Shown one piece after another: positions 7,099 through 15,693 of a stretch of 64,000 bases of DNA. How positions within the stretch are numbered: position 1 is the stretch's first letter; each line of letters starts with the position of its first letter. Made by a program: the position numbers and the translations under genes. Source of the stretch: a virus; IMG/VR virus record IMGVR_UViG_3300021961_000044, positions 28,987 through 92,986 of that record; one strand, 5' to 3'. The notes below the pieces were generated by a model, which worked only from the letters and a program-made list of their open reading frames with translations, was not told the DNA's origin and ran no database searches.

Positions 7099-10000
7099 AT
7101 GGCAACAAGAATTCAAATAAGAAGAGGCACTGCCGCTGCATGGACCTCAGCTAACCCTATTCTTGCCGAGGGTGAACTTGGCGTAGAGTTAGATACACAG
7201 AAATTTAAAATTGGTATTGGAACAACCAGTTGGAGTGGTCTAAGTTATGCAACTGGTATTCAAGGAACCACTGGTGCCCAGGGAATCCAAGGAACAACAG
7301 GTATCCAAGGGGATACTGGTATTCAAGGCATTACTGGTAGAGGTCTGAATATTGTAGGAAACGTTGCTACAGTTGGAGATCTCCCAGATCCCTATAGTGG
7401 ATCTATTGGAGATGCTTATGTTGTAACAGGAACAGGCGATCTTCACGTTTATAATGGAACGAGTTTCGATAACGTTGGACAAATTGTTGGTCCTCAAGGA
7501 ACCACTGGCGCTCAAGGAACCCAGGGTATCCAAGGCGAATCAATTCAAGGTACAACTGGATATAATGGTACCCAAGGAACTCAGGGTATTCAGGGTGATG
7601 ATGGTGCTCAAGGAATTGCTGGTGCCTTCGCTGCACAAGGTATTCAAGGAACCCAAGGTATTCAAGGTAGAGAACCTGATGTAGCACAAACAGAAAAAAA
7701 TACAATTACCTTTTCTGCTACTGAAGGTCAAGTATCTTTTGGAGCAACATACGTTCCAAATGCGATTGATGTTTATCTGAATGGTGTCAGATTATCAGAA
7801 TCGGAATATGTAGGAACAAGTGGAACTCACATTCTTCTTAATGATGGTGCTAATATAGGGGATGTTTTAGATCTCGTTAAATTTGACTTTGGTAATGCTT
7901 TTAGAGGTCTTCAAGGCGTACAAGGTCTTCAAGGATTACAAGGAGTTCAGGGTCTTCAAGGACCACAGGGAACAACTGGTATTCAAGGTGATGTTGGTAT
8001 TCAAGGAAGTACTGGTGCTCAGGGAACTCAGGGAGTCCAAGGAACAACTGGTATCCAAGGTGATGTTGGTACCCAAGGAACTCAAGGGGTTCAAGGTGTT
8101 CAAGGCGAAATTGGATCTCAGGGTCTTGATGGTGCATATGCAGCACAAGGTATCCAAGGCATCCAAGGTATTCAAGGTTTAACACCTGACGTTGCTCAAA
8201 CAAGCAAGACAACAATTAGTTTTTCTGCCAATGAAGGTCAAACTTCTTTTGCAGGAACATATGTAGCAGGAGCAATAGACGTATTCTTAAATGGCGTAAG
8301 ATTATCAGAATCGGAATACGTAGGAACAAGTGCAACTAATATCGTCTTAAACGACCCTGCTAACGCTGGAGACGTACTTGATCTTGTTAAGTTTGATTTT
8401 GGTAATGCTCTGAGAGGTTTGCAAGGTGTTCAAGGAACACAAGGTATTCAGGGCGATCTTGGTATTCAGGGTATTCAAGGTCTTGACGGTGCTTATGCCG
8501 CTCAAGGTATCCAAGGTCCACAAGGTACTGATGGTGTTCAAGGAACAAGTGGTCGTGGTGTTACCATTCTTGGTAGTGTTTCTACATCTACAAATCTTCC
8601 AGGATATCCAACTTCTTATGGTGGATCTGTTGGTGATGGATATATCACTTTAGACACAGGTCACTTATGGACTTGGAACGGTAGTTCTTGGGACGATGTT
8701 GGTAACATCACAGGTCCACAAGGAACTACTGGAACACAGGGAACTCGTGGTATTCAGGGAACTACTGGTTCTCAGGGTCAAACAGGTATTCAGGGCGACT
8801 TAGGTATCCAAGGTATTCAAGGAGAGGCATTACAGGGCGTTCAGGGGACGACTGGTATTCAAGGTGATCTTGGCATTCAGGGCGCTACTGGTGCTGGTAT
8901 ACAAGGTGCTACTGGCACTCAAGGTGAAACAGGTACTCAAGGTACAACAGGTACTCAAGGTCTTGATGGTGCCTTTGCTGCACAAGGTATCCAAGGTATT
9001 CAAGGTATCCAGGGTTTAACACCTGACGTTGCTCAAACAAGTAAGTCAACCATCACATTCTCCGCTAATGAAGGACAAACTTCTTTTGCTGGAACATATG
9101 TAGCGGGAGCTATTGATGTTTATTTGAATGGTGTTAGATTATCCGATTCTGAATATGTTGGAACAAGTGCAACCAATATTGTTCTCAACGATCCCGCCAA
9201 CGCTGGAGACGTACTTGATCTTGTCAAGTTTGATTTTGGTAATGCATTAAGAGGTCTTCAGGGAATTCAAGGAACAACTGGTATTCAAGGTTTTACTGGT
9301 ATCCAGGGAAGTGATGGTGCCCAGGGTCTTGCTGGTGAATATGCAGCACAAGGTATTCAAGGTACTGATGGTTCACAAGGTACCGATGGTACTCAAGGAA
9401 CTACAGGACCTCAAGGAACCACTGGAACTCAAGGAACCACTGGAACTCAGGGAACACAAGGTATTCAAGGTGACAGTGGTCGTGGTGTTACTATTCTCGG
9501 TAGTGTTTCGACATATACAAGTCTTCCAGGATATCCAACTTCTTATAGTGGAAATATTGGAGATGGATACATTACTACCAATACTGGTCACTTATGGACT
9601 TGGAACGGTAGTTCTTGGGACGATGTTGGTAACATCACAGGTCCACAAGGAACTACGGGAACGCAAGGAACTCAGGGTGTACAGGGACCTTCAATTCAAG
9701 GTGCTCAAGGAACAACTGGAATTCAGGGAACAACTGGAACTCAGGGAACTACAGGTCCACAAGGAACTACAGGTTTACAGGGAACTACAGGTCTCCAAGG
9801 TTTAACTGGTATTCAAGGAGACACAGGTCTTCAAGGTTTAACTGGTGTTCAGGGAACGGACGGTCTTGGAGCACTTACAGGAGTTACATCTGTAACTAGT
9901 GGAACATTCTTCCCACTTTTCGTTTCTGGAACTGGAGATGTTTCTCCAAATATCAGAACAGAAGCAACCGCATTTGGTTATGACGCAGGAACCAACACTG

Positions 10001-10296
10001 TTACTGCCACAAACTTCAATACAACATCGGACATTACACTGAAGAAAAATGTCAATATTATTGAAAATGCTATTGATTCGGTAAAACTTATCAACGGTGT
10101 CAAATTTGACTGGAAAGATAACGGAAGACCTTCTATTGGTGTTATCGCTCAAGATGTTGAGCAAGTTTATCCAGAATTGGTTTATGAAGTAGACGGACAG
10201 AAGACATTAAACTATAGCGGTTTAATAGGTGTTCTTGTTGAAGCAGTTAAAGACCTTCAGCAACAAATTAACAATCTAAATAGTACTACAGGTTAA
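7099..10296 (+). CDS. Large collagen-like tail fibre with C-terminal S74 chaperone domain
   Basis: A 1065-residue modular fibre. Residues 1-50 are the RG...GELG...IGIG N-terminal domain shared by phage fibres. Long collagen-like runs of Gly-x-x (mostly QGxxG) alternate with globular modules: module A at 192-270, 362-440 and 641-719 (DVYLNGVRLSESEYVGTS), and module B at 81-133, 486-540 and 795-849 (HLWTWNGSSWDDVGNITG). Residues 970-1065 are an S74 intramolecular chaperone; the expected catalytic pair is Ser977 (TSD) and Lys982, as in self-cleaving endosialidase fibres. The collagen arms probably trimerise, and the protein is a likely receptor-binding or side-fibre component. Collagen-like phage fibres are known; this target is not. 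Confidence 0.85.
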   Translation: MATRIQIRRGTAAAWTSANPILAEGELGVELDTQKFKIGIGTTSWSGLSYATGIQGTTGAQGIQGTTGIQGDTGIQGITGRGLNIVGNVATVGDLPDPYSGSIGDAYVVTGTGDLHVYNGTSFDNVGQIVGPQGTTGAQGTQGIQGESIQGTTGYNGTQGTQGIQGDDGAQGIAGAFAAQGIQGTQGIQGREPDVAQTEKNTITFSATEGQVSFGATYVPNAIDVYLNGVRLSESEYVGTSGTHILLNDGANIGDVLDLVKFDFGNAFRGLQGVQGLQGLQGVQGLQGPQGTTGIQGDVGIQGSTGAQGTQGVQGTTGIQGDVGTQGTQGVQGVQGEIGSQGLDGAYAAQGIQGIQGIQGLTPDVAQTSKTTISFSANEGQTSFAGTYVAGAIDVFLNGVRLSESEYVGTSATNIVLNDPANAGDVLDLVKFDFGNALRGLQGVQGTQGIQGDLGIQGIQGLDGAYAAQGIQGPQGTDGVQGTSGRGVTILGSVSTSTNLPGYPTSYGGSVGDGYITLDTGHLWTWNGSSWDDVGNITGPQGTTGTQGTRGIQGTTGSQGQTGIQGDLGIQGIQGEALQGVQGTTGIQGDLGIQGATGAGIQGATGTQGETGTQGTTGTQGLDGAFAAQGIQGIQGIQGLTPDVAQTSKSTITFSANEGQTSFAGTYVAGAIDVYLNGVRLSDSEYVGTSATNIVLNDPANAGDVLDLVKFDFGNALRGLQGIQGTTGIQGFTGIQGSDGAQGLAGEYAAQGIQGTDGSQGTDGTQGTTGPQGTTGTQGTTGTQGTQGIQGDSGRGVTILGSVSTYTSLPGYPTSYSGNIGDGYITTNTGHLWTWNGSSWDDVGNITGPQGTTGTQGTQGVQGPSIQGAQGTTGIQGTTGTQGTTGPQGTTGLQGTTGLQGLTGIQGDTGLQGLTGVQGTDGLGALTGVTSVTSGTFFPLFVSGTGDVSPNIRTEATAFGYDAGTNTVTATNFNTTSDITLKKNVNIIENAIDSVKLINGVKFDWKDNGRPSIGVIAQDVEQVYPELVYEVDGQKTLNYSGLIGVLVEAVKDLQQQINNLNSTTG
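7339..9645 (+). repeat. Three copies of fibre module B (about 53-55 residues each)
   Basis: The module occurs at 7339-7497, 8554-8718 and 9481-9645, each starting RG(L/V) and ending with VG(Q/N)I(V/T)GPQG. Between the last two copies, bases 8659-8729 and 9586-9656 are identical over 71 bases, which points to recent duplication or gene conversion. Confidence 0.82.
7672..9255 (+). repeat. Three copies of fibre module A (79 residues each)
   Basis: The module recurs in frame at 7672-7908, 8182-8418 and 9019-9255. Each copy contains PDVAQT, a LNGVRLS(E/D)SEYVGTS core and GDVLDLVKFDFGNA. Copies two and three are nearly identical in protein and very close in DNA, while copy one is more diverged, indicating stepwise duplication. 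Confidence 0.85.
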
Positions 10297-10305
10297 TCTA
10301 GATAA

Positions 10306-10758
10306 ATGAACAAAACTAGAGAAGTTGCAAACTTAGTTACTGAGAATAATATCTTTGTTAGCACCTCTAATAATAGAGTTGGCGTCGGATCCACTGTACC
10401 AGTAAGTAAACTCGATGTTACTGGAGATGTGACTGCTGACAACTTCAATTCGGCTTCTGATGAGTCGATGAAGAAAAATATTGTCAGTATCGCAGATGCT
10501 ATCGCAAAACTCGATAGAATCAATGGCGTTTCTTTCGTATGGAAAGAAACAAATACCAAATCATATGGAGTTACTGCTCAAAATGTTCAGAGCGTATTTC
10601 CAGAACTGGTAAATGATAATGGATCACACTTAACAGTCAATTATAATGGGTTAATTGGCGTTTTGATTGCTGCCGTAAAAGAACAACAAAAACTAATTGG
10701 TACTTTGTCGGACAGATTAGATGCTTTAGAAGGAAATAACCAAAGTGAAAACGTTTAA
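10306..10758 (+). CDS. Small S74 chaperone-domain protein
   Basis: A 150-residue protein. Residues 20-40 carry the VGVGSTVPVSKLDVTGDVT fibre motif and residues 45-150 form a complete S74-type chaperone domain with candidate catalytic Ser51 (ASDES) and Lys56 and the NYNGLIGVLIAAVKEQQK helix at the end. It follows the giant fibre, which has its own S74 domain, by nine bases. It may be a separate fibre-tip chaperone, a partner for the 222-residue protein, or the remnant of a shortened fibre gene. The end overlaps the start of the next small gene. Confidence 0.75.
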   Translation: MNKTREVANLVTENNIFVSTSNNRVGVGSTVPVSKLDVTGDVTADNFNSASDESMKKNIVSIADAIAKLDRINGVSFVWKETNTKSYGVTAQNVQSVFPELVNDNGSHLTVNYNGLIGVLIAAVKEQQKLIGTLSDRLDALEGNNQSENV

Positions 10759-10900
10759 ACAATTTCAAGAGGATTGGAGTAATAAATATAAAAAGAGTAT
10801 CGATTGCTCTAACCCAAAAGGATTTTCCCAAAAAGCACATTGTGCGGGAAGAGCAAAAAGAGCAAGAGGTGAGAAAACAGCATCTAAATCAGTTTCATGA
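10745..10900 (+). CDS. Small basic Cys protein with MKTFKQF start
   Basis: A 51-residue protein from a GTG start. It begins MKTFKQFQED, resembling the capsid-targeting N-terminus of T4 internal proteins (MKTYQEFIAE). It continues with a DCSNPKGFSQKAHCAGR motif that I recognise as common in marine T4-like phage proteins of unknown function. The GTG start is supported by in-frame coding up to a TGA that overlaps the next ATG (ATGA). It overlaps the preceding gene by 14 bases. No function can be assigned; a virion-internal or DNA-associated role is an inference from its basic charge and its start. Confidence 0.6.
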   Translation: MKTFKQFQEDWSNKYKKSIDCSNPKGFSQKAHCAGRAKRARGEKTASKSVS

Positions 10901-12339
10901 AAAAGTATTGTCGTCTTTGTAAGAAAAAAGAACATCGTGAGGAATGCGGATTTGGTCCCAAAATGTGGGACAAGTATTCTGTAGATGATGCTACCGATAA
11001 AGAGCAAGAAACTGCTGCGAAAGAATCTGGAATTATTGATGTTGAAGAAGAAAACAAGAGTGGTGATAGTTCTTTGCGTGACTGGTTTACTAAGAGTCGC
11101 GCTTCTGATGGCACCCCTGGTTGGGTTCAATTGGGCGGCAAATATGCAGGAAAACCCTGCGCCAAACAACCAGGACAAACAACTAAACCCAAGTGCGGTT
11201 CCAGCAAAATGAAGCGCAATCTTGACAAAGGTGAAGAAGAAGCGGCATTCCGTCGTAAAAATCGTAAAGATCCAAATCCAGATAGAGAGGGTAAGGCAAT
11301 CAACGTGGCTACTGAAGAAATGAATTTGGATGAAAAGTGCTGGCAAGGATACACACAGAAAGGTATGAAAAAGAAAGGCAATAAAGTTGTTCCTAACTGT
11401 GTTTCTGTTGGCGAGGAAAAAGAAAAAGATCACGAATACTCTATGGCTCGTTCTGAGATAAAAACTCTCAAAAATGCTGCTAAGAGATTAGAAAAGAAAA
11501 TGGGCAAAAAGGGTGAGGGAAATCTTGAAGCCTGGGTTCAATCCAAAATCACAAAAGCGGCGGATTATATTGACACAGCTGCGGACTATGTTACCAATGA
11601 AGAAAAAGATGCATGTTACCATAAGGTAAAGTCTCGTTATAAAGTTTGGCCAAGTGCATATGCTTCTGGTGCATTAGTTAAGTGTCGCAAAAAAGGTGCT
11701 AAAAACTGGGGCAAGAGTACCAATAAAGAAGGATATGAATATTCAAACTGGAGAGAAGACTTCAAAGCAATGGAATATGAATTCATTGATGTGATTACTC
11801 CAGATCCACTGGAACCAACAAAGGGAATTGGCAGTGAAATGATCGGAATTGAAGAGGCAGTAAGAGTTCCTCAAAAAACAGGAACAATTGTTTTTGTATA
11901 CCTTACTTTTAGAGGAAAAGCATATACCATTCAAATGTTCTTCCCATCAGTAAAACTTCCAAGTAGATCTGAAATTCAAGATCAGATTGATAAGGTATAT
12001 CCTGGAGGAAAGGTGAGAAGTTATCACACATCTGATTACAAACCAGGAGAACCAGTTTTTCATACAGAAGATTGGCAAAAAGTTAATAGACAAGATAAAA
12101 CCGATGGATTAAGTCCTGCTGCTGTAAAAGCATACCGCAGAGAAAATCCAGGTTCTAAACTGAAGACCGCTGTGACCAAGAAACCATCAGAACTTAAAGC
12201 AGGTTCTAAGGATGCAAAGCGTCGTAAGTCGTTCTGTTCAAGAATGAGTGGCATGAAGAGGCGTCTCACTTCTGCTAAAACTGCCAGAGATCCTGATAGC
12301 AGAATCAACAAAGCACTCCGTCGTTGGAACTGTAACTAA
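10897..12339 (+). CDS. Modular basic Cys-rich protein of unknown function
   Basis: A 480-residue, Lys/Arg-rich protein made of several short modules. Residues 5-28 hold a CxxC...C finger (CRLCKKKEHREEC); 58-105 a tryptophan/cysteine module (LRDWFTKSRASDGTPGW); 146-170 CWQGYTQKG...NC; 240-272 CYHKVKSRYKVWPSAYASG; and 440-479 a Cys-Arg tail ending RRWNCN. These blocks recur in various orders in marine phage proteins, but their function is not known to me. Residues about 330-395 (VKLPSRSEI...YPGGKV) resemble the next protein. It is coupled to both neighbours by start/stop overlaps. DNA binding is plausible from charge and possible zinc sites but unproven. Confidence 0.7.
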   Translation: MKKYCRLCKKKEHREECGFGPKMWDKYSVDDATDKEQETAAKESGIIDVEEENKSGDSSLRDWFTKSRASDGTPGWVQLGGKYAGKPCAKQPGQTTKPKCGSSKMKRNLDKGEEEAAFRRKNRKDPNPDREGKAINVATEEMNLDEKCWQGYTQKGMKKKGNKVVPNCVSVGEEKEKDHEYSMARSEIKTLKNAAKRLEKKMGKKGEGNLEAWVQSKITKAADYIDTAADYVTNEEKDACYHKVKSRYKVWPSAYASGALVKCRKKGAKNWGKSTNKEGYEYSNWREDFKAMEYEFIDVITPDPLEPTKGIGSEMIGIEEAVRVPQKTGTIVFVYLTFRGKAYTIQMFFPSVKLPSRSEIQDQIDKVYPGGKVRSYHTSDYKPGEPVFHTEDWQKVNRQDKTDGLSPAAVKAYRRENPGSKLKTAVTKKPSELKAGSKDAKRRKSFCSRMSGMKRRLTSAKTARDPDSRINKALRRWNCN

Positions 12340-12668
12340 TGAAAAACTTCAAACAATTTCTATCAGAAAGCGTCACTATTCACGGTGATTTTAATGGAAC
12401 TCTTAATGTAGGTTCTGATCCAGTTCAACAAAAAGTTAATGAGCAGAATCAATATATTGCTGATGTTGTTTGGATGGGAAGTATTTACAGAATGAAAATC
12501 GAAAGAAAAGAATCGTTAAGACTTCCATCGACTCAAGAACTAGCAGAACAACTCCAGGGAGAATATCCTGGAGCAATCGTTCAAAGGATTTATCCATTAG
12601 AACCAAAACCAACAGTAAAAATCGCAGACGTAAAAAGGTATCATCCAGGAAAATTAGAGTGGGTATAA
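12339..12668 (+). CDS. Small protein with putative capsid-targeting sequence
   Basis: This 109-residue protein starts MKNFKQFLSES, closely resembling the T4 capsid-targeting sequence MKTYQEFIAEA of internal proteins; FLSE followed by a small residue also matches the T4 protease consensus (L/I)xE. The gp23 of this phage has the same FLSE at its predicted processing site. The body (LRLPSTQELAEQL, EYPGAIV) is related to residues 330-395 of the upstream 480-residue protein. Its ATG overlaps the previous stop (TAATGA). I infer a small internal head protein processed by gp21; no direct proof is in the sequence. Confidence 0.62.
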   Translation: MKNFKQFLSESVTIHGDFNGTLNVGSDPVQQKVNEQNQYIADVVWMGSIYRMKIERKESLRLPSTQELAEQLQGEYPGAIVQRIYPLEPKPTVKIADVKRYHPGKLEWV

Positions 12669-12671
12669 ATT

Positions 12672-14036
12672 ATGGCTCAGTGGAATAAAGAAACTCAAGA
12701 TTATTTAAATCAAGAAAGAACTCTTCATGAAGTTTTCATGTGTGCCGACAGGTATGGCAACATTGGAAATTGTGGCGTTTCCACTGGTGCTGGTGGCGGT
12801 AGTTATGATGCTTTTGGTCGTTCCAGAGTATCAGAACCATTCACGCTTGCTGATTATTCTCATCAATATGGACTCAATGAAGAGATTTTATCAAAGACAG
12901 TTGGCACTGCTTCTACAGTAGTACATGAACGGAATAAAGCATCAGCATCTCTAGTTGTTGGAACTGGTGCTACAGATAAAACCATTCACCAGACTCGTAT
13001 GTATCACCATTACATGCCTGGTAAGTCTCAGTTTGCTCTGTCCAGTTTCAATTTTCAAGATGTCAGAGAGAACACCGTAAAGAGAACTGGATACTTTGAC
13101 GACTACAATGGTGTTTTTGTTCAACAAGAAGGTGATGGAACAGTTTCTATCGTAAGAAGAGATTATGTTTCTGGCATTACATCTGACACGGTTATCAATC
13201 AGTCCAGTTGGAATCTTGATAAACTAGATGGAACAACTGTATCCGGTATTGAACTAGATTTTACTAAAACTCAATTATTCGCAACAGACTTTCAGTGGTT
13301 AGGTGTTGGTAGACTTCGTTGTGGATTTGTCATTGGTGGACAACTTATCTACTGCCATGAGTTCAATCATTCCAATATAGAAGAGAATGTCTATTGGTCT
13401 CAACCATCACTACCTATTCGTTGCGAGGTAGCAAATACGGGTGCTGCTGTTGGCATTACATCTATGCAGCAGATTTGTTCTACCGTCATGAGTGAAGGTG
13501 GATATGAGGAAAGTGGATTTGAATTCTCTACTGGCGATACAACTGCAATTTCTCTTCCTGGTTCTAATAATGCTCCTAATCATATCAAGTGTGTAATAGC
13601 AATTCGTCTTAAGAATACTATTAATGGGTATCAAAATAGAACGACTGTAAGGATTACAAACCTGGAACTTCTGTCTACTGCGGCACCTTGTAAGTTTGAC
13701 CTTTACAGAATGCCTAGTAATTCTAATATTACTGGAGGAACATGGGTAGATTTTGATGGTGATTATTCTGGTGTCCAGTATAATGTTGGTGTTGGAACAA
13801 ACTTTAATCTCACTGGAGCATATTCCAAACTCACTGGATTCTTAGCAGCAAACAATCCTTCGGGCAACCAAAATTCTGGCGATGCTCGTCTCAGTCCATC
13901 TGCAGCAAAAAAATCTTATCTATCACAGAACATAGATAGTAATGATAGTAATATTTTTGCTGTAGTAGTTCAAAATATGACAACAAATACGGCAAATGAA
14001 ATTTATGCTGCAGTTCAATGGAGAGAAACTAGATAG
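12672..14036 (+). CDS. Virion structural protein, family not recognised
   Basis: A 454-residue protein with a Gly/Ser/Thr-rich, beta-type composition. The N-terminal part (YDAFGRSRVSEPFTLADYSH) contains a pattern that I associate with phage structural proteins. The C-terminal half is Asn-rich and ends in an AVQWRETR strand. It lies between a small virion-like gene and the large terminase gene, in the late block. No catalytic motif, signal peptide or membrane segment is visible. A tail or head decoration role is inferred only from location and composition. Confidence 0.6.
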   Translation: MAQWNKETQDYLNQERTLHEVFMCADRYGNIGNCGVSTGAGGGSYDAFGRSRVSEPFTLADYSHQYGLNEEILSKTVGTASTVVHERNKASASLVVGTGATDKTIHQTRMYHHYMPGKSQFALSSFNFQDVRENTVKRTGYFDDYNGVFVQQEGDGTVSIVRRDYVSGITSDTVINQSSWNLDKLDGTTVSGIELDFTKTQLFATDFQWLGVGRLRCGFVIGGQLIYCHEFNHSNIEENVYWSQPSLPIRCEVANTGAAVGITSMQQICSTVMSEGGYEESGFEFSTGDTTAISLPGSNNAPNHIKCVIAIRLKNTINGYQNRTTVRITNLELLSTAAPCKFDLYRMPSNSNITGGTWVDFDGDYSGVQYNVGVGTNFNLTGAYSKLTGFLAANNPSGNQNSGDARLSPSAAKKSYLSQNIDSNDSNIFAVVVQNMTTNTANEIYAAVQWRETR

Positions 14037-14046
14037 GTAATTTTTT

Positions 14047-15693
14047 ATGAGTGAAGTATATCTTGGTAATCCCAATCTAAAAAAAGCAAATACTCAAATT
14101 GAATTTACGGAAGAACAGGTCCGTGAATTTATTAAATGTAAAGATGACCCTGTTTATTTTACAAGAAATTATATTAAAATTGTCTCTCTCGATGAAGGTC
14201 TTACGCAATTCAATCCATATCACTTTCAAGAAAAATTAATTCACAATTTTCATGAAAACAGATTTAACATTTGTAAGATGCCTCGCCAGACGGGCAAATC
14301 TACAACTGTCGTATCTTACCTGCTCCACTATGCAGTTTTTAATGATAGTGTTAATATTGGCATCCTCGCTAACAAAGCAGCAACCGCAAGAGAATTGTTA
14401 GGTAGATTACAAACCGCATATGAGAACTTGCCCAAATGGATGCAGCAGGGTATTATTTCATGGAATAAAGGTTCGCTGGAGTTGGAGAATGGCAGTAAGA
14501 TATTGGCAGCTTCTACGTCTGCAAGTGCTGTCCGAGGTATGTCGTTTAACATCCTCTTTCTCGACGAGTTCGCGTTCGTCCCGAATCATGTTGCTGACTC
14601 GTTCTTTGCATCTGTTTATCCTACTATTACTTCTGGTAAAAACACCAAAGTAATCATTGTATCTACTCCACATGGTATGAATCATTTCTACCGTTTGTGG
14701 CATGATGCAGAAAAAAGAAAGAATGATTATATACCAACAGACGTTCATTGGTCTGAAGTTCCTGGTAGAGATTTGGAATGGAAAGAACAAACGATTAAAA
14801 ATACTTCCGAACAACAATTCAAAATTGAGTTTGAATGCGAATTTCTTGGATCTGTCGATACCTTAATTAATCCATCAAAATTAAAAAGTTTTGTTTATGA
14901 TGATCCCATACAAAAAAATGCTGGATTAGATGTATATGAAGCAGTAAAAGAAAATCATGATTATGTTTGCACTGTTGACGTTGCTAGAGGAGTTGGAGAA
15001 GATTATTCCGCATTTGTAGTTGTTGATATAACAGAATTTCCACATAAAGTAGTAGCAAAATATAGAAACAATGAAATTAAACCAATGTTGTTTCCGAATA
15101 TAATATATGAAGTATGCAAGAGTTATAATAATGCATATATTCTTTGCGAAGTAAATGATATTGGAGATCAAGTAGCAAGTATTCTCCAATATGATTTGGA
15201 ATACCAAAATCTTCTTATGTGTTCTATGAGAGGTAGAGCAGGACAAATTGTTGGACAAGGATTTTCTGGAAAGAAAACACAATTGGGCGTCAAGATGTCC
15301 AAAACTGTTAAAAAAGTTGGATCATTGAATCTTAAGACTTTAATCGAAGAAAATAAACTCATATTCAATGATTATGAAATAATCTCAGAACTTACTACTT
15401 TTATATCAAAACACAATTCATTTGAAGCTGAAGAAGGTTGCAATGATGACCTTGCAATGTGTCTTGTCATTTATGCATGGTTGGTCCAGATGGACTACTT
15501 CAAGGAACTTACTGATCAAGATGTTCGTAAAAGATTATATGAAGAACAAAAAAATCAAATTGAACAGGACATGTCTCCTTTCGGATTTATTGTTGATGGA
15601 GTAAATGATTTGGATAGTTTTGTCGATGCTGAAGGAGATAGATGGCATGTTGATGAATATGGAGACAGAGCATATATGTGGGAGTATATGTGA
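14047..15693 (+). CDS. gp17: Terminase large subunit gp17
   Basis: A 548-residue packaging ATPase/nuclease (T4 gp17 is 610). Walker A MPRQTGKST is at residues 78-86, Walker B ILFLDEFAF near 169-177, and the coupling motif STPHG near 206. The C-terminal RNase H-like nuclease begins with VDVARGVGEDYS near residue 310, with an Asp expected to bind metal, and a later acidic site DDLAM. The protein cuts concatemeric DNA and pumps it into the prohead at the portal gp20. The stop overlaps the start of a small zinc-ribbon gene (TGATG). Assignment is secure. Confidence 0.96.
   Translation: MSEVYLGNPNLKKANTQIEFTEEQVREFIKCKDDPVYFTRNYIKIVSLDEGLTQFNPYHFQEKLIHNFHENRFNICKMPRQTGKSTTVVSYLLHYAVFNDSVNIGILANKAATARELLGRLQTAYENLPKWMQQGIISWNKGSLELENGSKILAASTSASAVRGMSFNILFLDEFAFVPNHVADSFFASVYPTITSGKNTKVIIVSTPHGMNHFYRLWHDAEKRKNDYIPTDVHWSEVPGRDLEWKEQTIKNTSEQQFKIEFECEFLGSVDTLINPSKLKSFVYDDPIQKNAGLDVYEAVKENHDYVCTVDVARGVGEDYSAFVVVDITEFPHKVVAKYRNNEIKPMLFPNIIYEVCKSYNNAYILCEVNDIGDQVASILQYDLEYQNLLMCSMRGRAGQIVGQGFSGKKTQLGVKMSKTVKKVGSLNLKTLIEENKLIFNDYEIISELTTFISKHNSFEAEEGCNDDLAMCLVIYAWLVQMDYFKELTDQDVRKRLYEEQKNQIEQDMSPFGFIVDGVNDLDSFVDAEGDRWHVDEYGDRAYMWEYM

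Noticed and set aside
7240-9805. Several long open frames on both strands inside the collagen-like fibre gene
   Set aside because: They follow the repetitive Gly-Gln codons and contain low-complexity Leu/Ser/Thr strings; the + strand fibre frame explains the DNA.
7260-9850. CRISPR-like short repeats
   Set aside because: The repeats are coding triplets of a Gly-x-x fibre with no fixed repeat and spacer lengths and no cas genes nearby.
10880-10900. Frameshift fusion of the 51-residue protein with the 480-residue protein
   Set aside because: The -1 frame is open for only four codons before the ATG and has no slippery site; ATGA coupling is sufficient.
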